A DNA stretch of 64,000 nt from Chrysopilus asiliformis (lineage: Eukaryota > Arthropoda > Insecta > Diptera > Rhagionidae). The DNA is taken from NCBI GenBank assembly GCA_964034945.1, contig OZ035960.1, positions 13,525,957 to 13,589,956 of the forward strand. The letters run 5' to 3'. Of the stretch, positions 36,887 to 49,205 are shown piece by piece. Below the pieces are notes generated by a model. It did no database searches, was not told where the DNA came from, and saw nothing but the letters and a program-made list of their open reading frames with translations. The stretch's first letter is position 1. Each line of letters opens with the position of its first letter. A program made the position numbers and the translations under genes.

Positions 36887-37150
36887 TTCTTGATACTAAA
36901 TTGTAAAATAAAATAAAACACAACGCCAAGGAATTTTTCACTTCAAATGGAAAATAGTTGTTTAATCGATTTTATTGCGATGGTAAATTGTGTTTGTGAT
37001 TCAAATTTATGTTTGTTTTATTGCCCCTAAGCTTATTACTATGCAACTAAGATATTTGTGTTTACAAAAGGGGAGAAGATGATCTGCGAACATGCAGGTA
37101 ATAGAATAAAAGTTCCTTTTTTTTACAAAAACAAATTTATTGTAACAGTT

Positions 37151-39362
37151 TTAGTTTTTTTTTAAAAGTTTCTCGTCAGGCGATTTAGTTTCCGGTTCGG
37201 CGTCAACGTCTGTTGATTTATGCTTTTGCTTCTTATTTTGATTTCGATAACTTTTCATAAGTTTGTCCTCTCCAATCCTAAAAATAAAAGAAAATTAGAA
37301 AAAAACCTAAAATTGAATAGAAAATAAATTACATGAGAGTAGCTCTCGTCCCCGGGCCCCAGTGGGCTGCGGGATTCGCCGGGAATCGAGACAATGAATC
37401 TTTTCTACTTTTGGGATTCGCCGACGGGTGAATCTCAGTCAAATTATATTCTTTTGTTGGTTGTTTCTCTAAAATCGCTTTGACAACTGAACCGTCAATC
37501 ATTCTGTCCTCCTTGACTGGATGTTGCTTGGCCCATAATCTAAGTATGTCCCATAAGACTTCTGGCGGCGCATCCGTTTTTATGGAATTTCTGTATGCAT
37601 GGGAAAATGATACCCGGTATCCAGCATGTAGTAATGCAGATCGAAATTTCAGTGCTGGTATGCTTTCGAGTTTAAGAGCGGAACAAAGTTTATCAACGCA
37701 ATAATAAAGTGGCTTATCTGGAAGTTCCTCCTCAATAACACTAAGCATTCCGATCATTCGTCGAGAGGTCACCAAATCTTTGTACTGATCCGATTGTATT
37801 GTTTTTAGTAGATTTGTGATGAATTCTGGGTCGTATATCGGAGCTGACCAAATCGGACCTCCTAGCTACAATATTTTTTGCATTATTTTTAGACCAAAAC
37901 CTTAAAAAATGTTTACCTTGTGTTTGTGGTTGCAATGATCGCAATGGGTGTTAACGTAGGGACCACTAGGTACGCTGAATTTTACCTGGTTTGGATTTTT
38001 GTCCGTTGGGTTCGGTTGGATAATCCCCAATGGCTGTAGAGTAAAAACTCCGCATCCTACGCACTGGTAAACCATCGATTGTTTGCTTTAGAATGAATGT
38101 TTAGAACGGTGCTTAGTTTTTGTTCAATATTATGTTAGAGGCTGTCTATAAAATGCGTCACGTCAATTTTCTTCTTTTTGGATCCCTCGTCGTCTCGGTT
38201 TTTTACTGTCGACACACTGCCGCCACACTGTCGACACACTGAAAGTGTGACGCATTTTATGGGCGGCCCCTTATTAGAAATTTAAAAATACCTCATACTA
38301 CGCTTGCACATGAGTTGACTTGTGAATATTCTAACGAAAACTCGAACGTAAAAATCTGCTGAGATGCTCAGCAGTGGGACAATGTATCTGCCGTATCTAT
38401 TTGCATGCACTTCTATGCATCTCAGGAGGATTCGTAAGGCCTGAAAATAGAAATCCAAAATTTAATTCTAATTCTGGTTTTCTAGTTATAATAAGGGATC
38501 GTTCTTAAATTTTACATTTACTACTTTACCATTTCGTGGCAACATTTCATTTTCAGCGGTATAGTTCCATATTTCGCTGAGCATGCTTCCGGTGAATTGC
38601 CCGCTAAAACAGCCATATCTGTAGCAGTCACTAGCAGTAGGCCTCCATCTCGTAGACTCTGCACAGCTCCATCAAGAAAACGGTTCGGACATCCATAGGG
38701 GTCCAAGTCGATTGCTTCAAAGCGGTCCTTTTGTGCGGTCGATAGATACATCAAGGTCCTGCAGGATAATTCTGAGTGTTTCCTAGATTTTAAATAGCAC
38801 AAATTCTTACATAGCATCCGAATGATTTGCCTTCACTATTCCCTCAACTACGTTGTGCTTAATGTTTTCTTCAATAGATTCTACTGCTGATTTGGACAAA
38901 TCATTTGCAATAATTTCCCTAACGCCAGACACTTCCTTCGCATATCGAATGCTCCGTAGTCCAGTGGCTGATAATGCTTCCAGGATTCGCATTCCGTTCT
39001 TCAAATAAATTGACGATGTTTAAAAGTGATTGCATGCACGTTCTGAATGGATTAACCTTTACCTTGCCATTCTTCTTTTCTACGTCGTTTCCCTGCTCAC
39101 TTTGTTCCTTTTGGAGGTAGTTATTGTAAAAAGTAGTCAGCACCGAGATACTTAAATCCCGGTTGAATTCCTGGACAGGATTATAAAACACATGGCCCTT
39201 CGACAGGATTTTCGCCTTCCCTTCCTTTATTGTTTTCATGTGCTGTACGTTCGTTGTCACTTCGTCCTTAAATACGTTGCATTTCATTAAAGTTTTGGGT
39301 AATAAACAATATCTTACCACGTCAACTTCCATCTTTTTTTGGTTTTTAGAAATTTCTGACAT
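37151..39362 (-). CDS. Trm1: tRNA (guanine-26-N2,N2) dimethyltransferase Trm1, 7 exons
   Basis: Uses S-adenosylmethionine to dimethylate G26 of cytosolic and mitochondrial tRNAs. Exons, read down the minus strand, are 39362-39063, 38998-38811, 38758-38530, 38440-38292, 38085-37917, 37865-37333 and 37277-37151, giving 564 residues. Motifs: [13 protein letters not shown] near the N-terminus, the SAM-binding [19 protein letters not shown], the catalytic-region [28 protein letters not shown], a zinc-binding CVGCG plus HCDHC pair, and [12 protein letters not shown]. The C-terminus is Lys-rich and nuclear-localisation-like. A GTAAGA...TTTAAG segment (39316-39266) inside exon 1 may be a 51-nt in-frame intron; if spliced, the protein is 547 residues. 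A methionine 30 nt downstream of the chosen start (39332) is an alternative start. Intron 4 carries a MITE. TTTATT at 37136 gives a minus-strand AATAAA only about 10 nt past the stop. Confidence 0.95.
38137..38272. mobile_element. MITE in Trm1 intron 4
   Basis: AGAGGCTGTCTATAAAATGC plus GTCAC is mirrored by GTGACGCATTTTATGGGCGG plus CCCCT. Same terminus type as 5993-6399. It fills most of the 206-bp intron 38086-38291. The interior has a CTGTCGACACACTG tandem. Confidence 0.85.
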
Positions 39363-40601
39363 CGAAGTAAATGAAATATATAAACAAGAACATAACCTCA
39401 ATATTGACGTTGAGTGTCAATAGAAGTTCACCTCAACTTTAAATCCACCAACAATTTTTCCGAAAAGAATTTCAAATTTTATTTCTTGATAAAATGGAAA
39501 TTTTTATTGAAAAATGAAATAATAGAGTGTATTGTATCATTTTTATGTCGAGAAAAAATACAAGAATTTTCTATGTACAAAATCACAATTCTTAAGAAAA
39601 AGTTAGGATAAATCGCAAGACTGAAGTATTTTACAAAATACAATATTTGTTATTCTATTTATAAGTATGATCCTGTTTTATTTATTTATTCGGCATAGCA
39701 TATTTGTACCACGGTATTTGTACAGTATTATTAGGTAACAAGTGTAATTAAAAAATATATAAAATTCAAACTTAATATGGTGTAAATATACAAATATTTC
39801 AATCTCTTTAATTTTTGTGAAACAAAATTTCTAGATAGTTATACAAGCCGAGGCATTTGTCTCCTGTTTAGAATTTCAAAAAAAGGATATTATTTTTAAA
39901 TTAATTGACAACCAGAATGATAGAAAAATATTATACGTTAATGTGGCTATTTTTATTCTTTCGTTCAACCTTATATTATTGTTAGTTATTAATGTTAGTT
40001 ATAGCGTTTTTGGTTACGATTAATAAAAAAATTAAAGTAAAAAACAATTGCAGGATCAAAACTCCTTGCACTAAATCTAAACACTGGCGACTGTGGTGAA
40101 TTCGAACTTTAAGAAAATGACACTTTTTTGGCGGCGCCACTTTCTTTGTGCAAGTTTTTTGACATGGAAGCCATTTTTGTTGTGAAGTTTAGAGTCGCGT
40201 CTCGTCAAGAATAAAAATTTAAGAAAAATTGGAAAAATTCAAGGACTTAATTAGCCAAAAGTCGAAAATTCCGTAGTCTTGGGAATGTTGTGAAGTTGTG
40301 CGGAAATCGGCGTTGATAAAGTTTGAGAAAAATCGCAATTTGTAATCATTTCTGCCCGATGCCTCCATCAAATCTAGCAGAAATTACTGAAAATTTATTA
40401 AAATCCACCGATTAGTGGTATTGCGTGATTTATATTCTATTCTTGACAAATAGTGGAAGCTGTGGTGTTTTAAAAATAAAGAAACTGCCTGAATAATGTA
40501 TCGTTTGCCGCACATTCGTTGGATAAATTCACTGTGAAGTGTTGTCCTTTAGCCCCGGAAACTAGAAACACCATTCGAGTTATTTCCTTGGATCTGGTGC
40601 A
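39363..40601. promoter_or_regulatory. Shared upstream region of Trm1 and the PALB2-like gene
   Basis: 1.24 kb between two divergent starts. The first half is very AT-rich; 40070-40600 is more balanced and probably holds the 5' UTR of the PALB2-like gene. No TATA or initiator can be assigned with confidence. Confidence 0.35.
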
Positions 40602-43600
40602 ATGGAGGAAACTCAAATAAACGTCCGTAAATATCGTGGTGGCCTGTCCAAGAAGGAGAGTTTACTGAGCAGATCTTTAGGTGCCCGGCTTGGTGGAGGA
40701 GGAGGCGATAAACCCAATAATAATGCCATGAACTCTTCGGCTCCGGATCTGTTAGTTCATGTAATATCTGATGGAAGCGAAGACGAACCCCACCCTCAGT
40801 TGCGCCCAAATAAACTATTGTCAGAAATTCAGAGAAATCAGGAACGAATCGATGATGAAATCCTGCAGAGGTTGGATAAGGAAATTGCGATTGATTCGAG
40901 CAAGATCCCCTATCCAGATCGACAGCAGGATCTCCGCAATGACTCTGGTCGACAAATACAGCAGCCAGGTGGGAAAAAAGGTTTGTTTTTTAGTATGAAA
41001 TACTGTAAATAGCACTTATTTGGTTTTTTTCTCAAGTAGCTTCTCAACAAGAGTCTCCGTTATCACCTCCGCCTCATGAGGTTATAGACTTGGAGTCCAT
41101 TTCGTCGCAGAATCGAATCAATCGGCTTCGGCACATGGAGACATCCAGCGAGTTTATTGTTTCGTCCTCGAGCGGCACTATCCCACCCAGACAGCATCAG
41201 GTTAAGAACACCATTCCGGCCGATAGTTTTGAGCGTTTTCTGTCCAGCCTGTCGAAGAAGTATCCAGAAATGACGGACAGAGATCGCGTACTTCGCTGGG
41301 AAGTCTCAGACGATGTTAGCGACATTGAGGAGAAGTTGGATTTCTCAGAGACGCTAATTAAGATGCATCAAAACCTAAAGAATAGAATATTGAAGAAAAA
41401 CAACGAAGCGGCAACAGCAACAGTAGCTTGTTCGAGTCGTGAAAGCAACAACAGGGATGCGCAATCGGTTCAAATTTTGCCAGATAAAAAGTCCTATCAA
41501 ATCGTAAAGAAATCATACGGTAGTTTCAATAAATCGGCTGAAGAAACTGAACTTCGGGGAGATAGTGTTCTGCTGTCCATCAACACCCAAACACAGCAGG
41601 TTTACACAAATGAAAATGTCCTTCATTCAGCGAATCACAACAAGTCCAGCACACCTACGGGTAATCCAAGCAATGAGGAGTACGTGTTTAAAAAGAAGCG
41701 GCATAATCAAGACATCGATAAAGAGCAACGGTATCCAAAAACGATGAAGACGTACTCCAAGACTCCTGTAAATAAGCTCAACAAGGTTCAAGAGAATGAA
41801 GATCCCACCTTTAAGGTTCCGAATGTTCCCTCCAATGGCTCCAAGCCAAGCTCAATAAAGAACGACATTAGCAATAAGGAGGAATTCTACAAGTATTTGG
41901 GTCTGGGAACAAAATCGCCAAACGATAGATCTGAGGATCTGCACGTTGAAATAAAACGGAGGTCACTAAGAGTTAAATTACAGCAGGGCCAACAGCAAAA
42001 TTCCACCCCGAAAAGTTCAGCCAAAGAGGAGAATCGTAAAAAACGGGATTCCACGCAGAATAGCAGGTGAAAAGCTGTTGTTTTCCTAAAAATAACGTTT
42101 TGAAATGATTTTTTTCTTGATTTTCAGCCCCCTTAACGGAGTTGTATCGTCTTTCGGTAGTAACACGACATTCTCTCCACAACCCGCGGACAGTTCAGTC
42201 GAAGAGCAGCAGCCACCACAGGTGGAGCTCAGAAACAGCCCGAGAACATCAGTAAATGGCAATAGTTTGTTGTCCAAACCGGCTAATCGGAAGAGGAAAA
42301 ACTCTTCAGCGGAACGCAATGTGCTACCGCAAAAGGCACAGAAAAGTTCTACAATGGTGAGAGTAACCTATGAGAAAAATAATCCGACTTTAATCTCATC
42401 CTCGGAATGTCCGACAGTGGAAAAAGTTGCCATTTCGGGCGATAAGCAAAATAATAAAATCTTGCCTCCGTTACCGGAAATGATAAAAATTACCTACAAG
42501 AAAGCTAAAATTTCTCCTGCGACCACAAACAGCGATAAACAGCAATCAATAAACAATGTAGGCACAAAAGCACTGAATGGATGCACCAGCGGTAAAACGA
42601 AGATTCAAAATAATACTAGGAAGAAATCGCAAATTGGCTCAATAATCGATATATCGGAAGATGTGCGGAGTATAACGGACACCCCCAAGAGAACTATCGA
42701 CTGCATAATGGAACAACTGGATGAGAAATTCAAGTCTTTTGTAAGTTCCGAATCGCCCAATACAAGTTCGATGTTGGTACGAAAAGATTATGTGAAGGGA
42801 GCGAATCCGTTATCCAGTCCAGAAGGTTCAATAGCAAAAGTCGACGTCAAATCACATCAATCGCCAATCAATACCGCTGATAATCGAGTACTAGAGGAGA
42901 TGCCAACATCCAAAGCTAACAGCGAAAGTATTAAGATGTTGAAATCTCCGATCATAGCAAAAGAATTACCAACGCGAAAATATAAATATAAGACTGATAA
43001 ATTGAGGAAAACTGAAATCAGAAAGAATCGCTCGAAGATGAAAATCAATCGAGCGCTGCGCTCCAGCCAACTGATGTTGCGCAGTAAAAAAGTTATTAGG
43101 CTATACACGAAATTCGGATTGAAAAGACGAATGAAGCGGATTATTTTGAAGCCAGAACGTCCTTCAAAGTCTCAACATTCAACTAATAAACTTCTCAGCC
43201 CAGCGCGAATCGCAGAAATGGAACAGGACGATGAATTGCCACCGGTTAAAGCAACTTCCGACAGTGAACGGTACAAAGACGAGGCAATACTGCAACGCAA
43301 TGTGGTGGCTATCGAAGATCAGCCATCGTTAGTAGAAACTCATGTTGTTAAGATCAGCCAAGAAAAACCAGTCGAGTCAAAAGATGCAACCTTTTGGAAT
43401 TCAATCGAGCAAATTGTCGGCAGCACTCCGACAGTAGATGACCATCCACTAGCATCCAAGGAGGGTATTCACGTTCAGGAACCTGTTGTGACTTTGAGAG
43501 AATCAACTGTCCAGATCGAACGACCCAACACGGATACCAGTTGCACGGATTCGTATTCAACAACCCTCCTTAATCCTCTGTTGGGTAAACATGGTGCCGT

Positions 43601-45483
43601 TTTACATGCATACTACGTCCAAGATATGTTGGTAATTGTTCAAGAGAAAAAAGTGTCATTCTGGAAGTATTCCACTCTGATTCAAATGTGCGGGAAATCT
43701 CAACGTTGGGAGATTCTTGGCGAATGCCCACGCAAACTTCATGGTAAAATTCGCTTTTTGTGTTGGTTTTTATTCGTTGTAAAAATCATAAATCGTATTT
43801 GGTTTCAGATGATGAGATCTCAACACCATATAAAAATCGAATTTGTATAAACGAAACGAATCCAGTCTATTTAGAAATTCGATCGCGGCAATTTGATCAA
43901 GATCAGGCAAGAGAGTGCAATATGGCATCGGTTTATGTAAATGTTTACTATTTTAATCATTGGAAGGCAGATGCTGTCGTACATTCAGTGCAATTGGATA
44001 CAATTCGAGGGTAAATCTAAGGCCGTTAAAGCAAACTCGCATCGGTTTTGTTCTCAGCCAGTCATTTTACAAGTAAAAACACCTGAAATTTGTAAAAAAA
44101 TTAGTGGTAAATTTATATATTCTACTGTAAAAAAAACTTATGGGAGGAAAATTTGTAAAATAACTCATCAGAGTACATTTTGTGCGAGTTTTCTGAAAAC
44201 GAAGCATTAGAACCATTTCTTTTTCTATTACAATTTCTTTGTATTTATTAAACATAATTAAAATTCTCAGATTGTCGCATGACATTTGCTACACGACAAT
44301 AACTGACAGTCGCTACTTTATAATGTGTTGGAAGCAGGAGGCGCCGAGTAGTAGTCCACGAACTGGACTCTGTAAATATTCTCTAACACCTGATTTAGAT
44401 ACGCTGGCTAGCATTCGAGAGTTTCGGCAGATGCGACACGTGGTTTACCAAATTGAATGTTTAAGTGGTTGGTTTAAAGCGCGTTAACAAATTGAATTTT
44501 CTAATAAAATTTTTCCTTTTTTTGAATTTCCAGATGAGAAACTAATTGGCTTTGGAGAGGCTGAAGTTACAATTTGGAATCACAAAACTGGGGATGTTTT
44601 GACGAATTTCGATTTGAAAATTCCGATTGGAGTGAATCTGGGCTCCATTATGCAATCAATTGAAGTGAGTTTCGTTTAGAAAATAGTTTTTTGTATCCGG
44701 CGTTTCTTGGGCGATAATCAATAACTTCTGACCAAGACAACAAATCAAAATATTGTTGTGAAATCACTGAATTCAAAACATGCAAACGTAGAATCTTCGG
44801 TGTGAAGTATTTCAAAACTTTTGAATATGATTTTCGTAGGCGTAAATTTTCTCTATTGGGCGACCTTCTTAAAATTGAAAACCGTATTAAAATCCATTCG
44901 GTATTTTAGAAGATAGGAAAAGTTTGGATCTACAGGAGCGGGGTGGGGTAGATTTTAGTGAATAACATTTTTTTTGCACATAGTATTTAACTTATAAGTC
45001 ATAAAGACATTAAATTTTATATATTAGACGTAAAATTCTCTACAATTTACTGTCGTTTTTTTATCATTTCAGTTCAAAGATTATTTAATTTTATATCAAA
45101 GTCGACAATGTGATACTACAAATGTTCCAGAACTTAAGATTCTTGCTGTAAACTTGTCACAAACTCCGCATTCATTTCGCCTTATTTGCACCCATGAATT
45201 ACCACAAATTTACGCATCATTGAAGACATCACTTTGTACTGAGGAATATATAGTGGCGGGCAACGGATGTGGCAATGAAATTCTGCTGTTGCCACAGCAA
45301 CCACATCGAATTTTCATGACCGATCAAATCGCTGCCACCGCCACCGACGCTTCAATAACCAAAAATCCTATAGAAATAGTTGAACGTTTCTTTTCCACCG
45401 GAACTAATAATTTTGTGGAGATATCAAAGGATCATCTACGCGTGAAGACCATATATGAATTTTTAATCGATTTTAAAAGATAA
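40602..45483 (+). CDS. Large disordered nuclear protein with PALB2-like C-terminal propeller, 7 exons
   Basis: Exons 40602-40980, 41040-42066, 42128-43743, 43809-44010, 44271-44467, 44534-44664 and 45073-45483 join in phase to 1320 residues. Residues 1 to about 960 are Ser/Lys/Asn-rich and look disordered, with basic clusters (KKKRHNQ, KSKKVIRLYTKFGLKRRMKR) suggesting nuclear or chromatin binding. There is a short helical segment (LLSEIQRNQERIDDEILQRL) near residue 75. The last 350 residues are compact and hydrophobic: KVSFWKYS, then SQRWEILGEC, RYFIMCWKQ, GEAEVTIWNHKTGDVLTNF, LKILAVNLSQTPHSFRL. The order and spacing (VSxWK then WxWEkL; ..TIWNxKTGxxL; ..LxVNxxxT) recall the PALB2 WD40 domain, the BRCA2 partner in recombination repair. 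This is recalled similarity, not a search result. Two donors, 40968 and 40980, are both in phase for exon 1. The gene is divergent from Trm1 across 1.24 kb. Confidence 0.72.
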
Positions 45484-46137
45484 TTTATGATTCAAAGTTT
45501 AAATTGATTTTTTTATTTTAAATTTCTAAATTATCTCAGGTTTTAAATTTGTGTATTTGTAAATAGATTTTCATTCATAAAAAAAATTCAACATGTGCTA
45601 TATATGAATTTTTCCGTATTATATCAGACACACAATACAAAATAAGAGAAACTCAAATGTGCAAAAAATAAAAACTAAAGTGAATTATAATAAAAAAATG
45701 AATTTGGATTTAGCAGGGCATTGCCCAAATTTATTCTTCTAATTAAATGGTAGTAATAGTAATAAAATACGAACGATACGTTCTCTAGTGATAATTGATT
45801 AATTTGTTAACCGTTCGAGTTGTATTGGTGATTTCATTTTCATATATTAATTCATTACTGTGCATTAAGTAATAAACGCCTTCTTTCATTTTTAATTCAA
45901 ATAAAGAGATTTGATAAATGTTTATCCAAAGAAATTAATTGTTTTTTTTTTTAAATTAAACCCTATATTGATTTTATTGTGGATTTTTAAAATAAAATAA
46001 CTGTAGAGCTTTTGTTTCGTTCAAATGTGTTGCGAATTGTAATCAATGGTTTTTTGCGAATTATAGACACTGAAAAATTCGCCTCACAGACATTTTTTTG
46101 CAGTAAAAAATTTAAATTTAAATTTTAAACAATCACC
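45484..46137. other. 3' flank of the PALB2-like gene
   Basis: AT-rich, with AATAAA at 45667. No further feature seen. Confidence 0.4.
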
Positions 46138-46266
46138 CGTATTGCGATTGTCGTGTCGATGTCGACAATAGTCGATTTATGCATTTTTGTTGGTAGAAAA
46201 GCACTAACAACAACACCTAAAACGACTTTTGTCGAAAACGACACGCGAATCGTCATACGGTTTGTT
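46138..46266. mobile_element. Hairpin clan member F (reverse orientation)
   Basis: ACCCGTATTGCGATTGTCGT and CGACACGCGAATCGTCATAC pair imperfectly. The loop GTAGAAAAGCACTAACAACA is the reverse complement of the core of A and C. Confidence 0.75.
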
Positions 46267-46410
46267 ATATAAATGCATATTCCGTGCAGTCGCTTACATT
46301 GTATGTGGCAGTCTAAAGGTTAAAAGTAGAATTCCTTCTAAACAATATATTTTCGCTCCTTTATCTTTGTTACCTATTTATTAACGATATCTGTTTCAAC
46401 TTAAGTCCAG

Positions 46411-46539
46411 AGGCCCTATCGGCGAACACGATACGATTGATTCGAATTGTAAATTCAATGTTGTTGTTATTGTTTTACACGAACAACAACATGGAATTTA
46501 TGACTCGATTCAATCGTATCGTGTTCGCCGATAGGGCCT
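46411..46539. mobile_element. Hairpin clan member B (129 bp)
   Basis: AGGCCCTATCGGCGAACACG and CGTGTTCGCCGATAGGGCCT, with the core AATGTTGTTGTTATTGTTTT then ACACGAACAACAACAT. Same length as A. Confidence 0.92.
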
Positions 46540-46680
46540 CTGTAAAAATAAAGTAAATATCCTTTTTTAACAATGGGAGCTCTTTGAAGTCGCTGACATC
46601 GGATTTGTAGTCCAAATTTAAAATAAGAGATCGTGTCAAAGCTATGACATACCTAAATGCGTTGCTTCTAAATTAATTAG

Positions 46681-47216
46681 TCGTGTCAAAAACAATGTAT
46701 AACACAGACGATTCAAATCAAACAAATCATTTTAGAAGAAGCATGAATTTTCAATCAAAAACTTAATGCCCCATCGCCACGTGTTCAGCTAAGGCACAAA
46801 CCAGAAGATAGTCGCTTTATGAGAAAGCTTAAGTATAATTATCCCTTGTTGCCAAATATTTTTTCTATTCATTCGTTGCTGGTTTGCATGTTCCTCAGCA
46901 GTCGATACTTCTTTCTCTAGCAGGTTTTAAAAATGGAAAAAACCATAACTCGAGCATTTTTTCTAAGTTTTTACTTCAAAATGTTAGCCTTTTTTTGTTT
47001 TCAGTGGAAATAAAAATACCTATGGACGAATGCATATTAGACAACAGCGCAAACTTTTGTGTCTACTGTGCTTTTAAGTGACGCGAGTATTTTCTGGTTT
47101 GTGCCTTAGCTGAACACGTGGCGATGGGGTATTAAATTTTTGATTGAAAAATTCATGCTTCTTCTAAAATGATTTGTTTGATTTGAATCGTCTGTGTCAT
47201 ACATTGTTTTTGGTCG
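46681..47216. mobile_element. Large foldback element, arms about 120 bp
   Basis: The left arm runs AACAATGTATAACACAGACG ... CTTCTTCTAAAATGA-complement ... CCCCATCGCCACGTGTTCAG plus CTAAGGCACAAACCAGA; the right arm is its reverse complement (47092-47216). The 280-bp middle is unrelated and has no recognisable gene. Confidence 0.88.
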
Positions 47217-47254
47217 TGTTCTCTTCTAAAAAAGGGGTGGATTCATGGAACGTA

Positions 47255-47412
47255 TCTTCGATCTACTGTTTAGTCGAACGAAATCTTTAGTCAACCAAAA
47301 TTATTATACTGGCCGACATTCATTCTGGTGGACACGATATAAGAGCCTTCTCTGGGCAATTTGTGGTCACTGAATCCGAATCAGGCAGTAGTTTGGCTGC
47401 ACCAAATCTACT
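47255..47412 (-). repeat. Family X repeat, copy 4 (reverse)
   Basis: TTTAGTCGAACGAAATCTTT, CGACATTCATTCTGGTGGAC, ACGATATAAGAGCCTTCTCT and ACTGAATCCGAATCAGGCAG reverse-match copy 1. Confidence 0.8.
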
Positions 47413-49059
47413 TGTATGAGTCCAAGTAGATTTGGTTTAAATAATAAGTATAAAATTAAAATTGGTTTAAATAATAAGTGTGAAATCCGGCCCCAGAACT
47501 CGGTCTTTAATTCTACATAAAACAAACAATGATTAATAATTTCTTTATATTGTTTTGAAAGAAGTTACATTCCAGCGCGCACATATCAACCAGGCAAGCA
47601 AATACAATTTTGGTATAATTTTTATAATATTTTTTCCATTATATTTATATATCATAATATTTATTCCTAAATTATGAGTTTGTAATAATTTTCTTTAAAT
47701 ATCAATTAATTACATTCTTAATATTTAAAATCGATTAATTTATCTAGATTGAAATTAAATAGTAATTTGTTCGAGTTGACTGTAACCTAAAACTTCGTCT
47801 AGATTAGACAAAAATTCTGTTTATGTTCATGTCTGACATTAAAATGTCCCGTAAAAACAGATTTTTTCAAAGACATTTTTTATGTCTTGGACACAAATGT
47901 TCGTAAAAAATTTGCCGCGATGCATAATTTCGAAGGCGAGGAGGAAATCTTATGTCTAGTCGAGACCTATGGTGGCATAGAAAAATTATCTATGCATTAA
48001 TAGTTGAGAAAACATAAAATTATCGCCTTAAATCGAATTTTGTTAAATTTTTAAATAAAATTAGTCTCAATTATAATGAATTTTAATTCCTGCTACTTAT
48101 TTTACGCAGTTTTATTAAATTACTCACTGCTGCTTCGTTTTTGTATTTTTAAACAAATCCCAGAAATAATTCCAATATTCCATTGGAAATATCCATTAAA
48201 ACAAAATGATCTTACACGATTAAGATTAACTACTAAGATATATATCTTATAGGTTTTAATGTGCGTATATAAAACTACTTGAGACCATAGACTTTGAAAT
48301 TTCTTTTATACTGATTTCTTTGTATCAAAATACCACCCATAAATGTGCATCTTGAATTTTGTTTTTGTTTTGTTATCCTATTTATTATAATCCACCAATC
48401 ATACAAACGCTACAATTTTATTTGTCTTGATCCTTTATCCACTTTTTTCTAATATCAAATGCAAAAATATTTTCTTATCAATGTAGTTATGTCTTATATA
48501 TTTTTATAAATGGAAATTTGTTCTTTCCTAATCTAACTTACCTTTTCATATAAATTTTTATTTAATATTTTTTCGCAATCCCATTGAGGTGTGGTGTAAA
48601 AAACCAAATTTTTGCGGCAGATAAACATTGATTGGGAAAAGGTTGCGTGGAAAGCAATATAAAAAATTAGAAGCGAATTTTACGAAGAGGACGGGTCACA
48701 AAAAGCAAAAAAAAAACTTTTTTAATGCATAACTTTGGTTGCATTCTTAAATCCTGTTTGAAAATTCGTCAGTTTCAGAAAGTCGAAGTTTTTTATTTGT
48801 CGGGTTTTTGAAACAGTTGGACACTTCCCTTAAAAATGCTGAAACTAGATTACTGGGACTTCGGACCTCGTCTCGATTTGACAAATTTCGCATATTTTCA
48901 TGTCCTGCAAAAAAACTCCAGTAGAGACAGAATTTTTCAGGACATTTCTGATGTCTTAAATAAAAATGTTCGGAAAACGCCTTTCTGCAAGTGTCATTTT
49001 AAGATAGGCGAAAATAATCTCCAATTAGTGATCTAAAATTAGAGACATTTGTTGTTTAG

Positions 49060-49205
49060 TAAAAATAGAATCGCGAAATGTTGATACAATCTTTGATGTA
49101 GATTTAAAGAAATCGTATAGTATATACCAAAGACCTTCGCGATCTACCAAATCGTATGCTTGTTTAAAATCGGTGTACTGGCATGTTATACTCCCAACAC
49201 TTTGT
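49060..49205 (-). pseudogene. LINE reverse-transcriptase fragment
   Basis: The minus-strand frame reads YTDFKQAYDLVDREGLWYIL, the well-known non-LTR reverse-transcriptase block (usually DFKQAFDSVDRExLW). Only about 40 residues are recognisable and the flanks are not open. A dead fragment next to the composite transposon. Confidence 0.7.
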
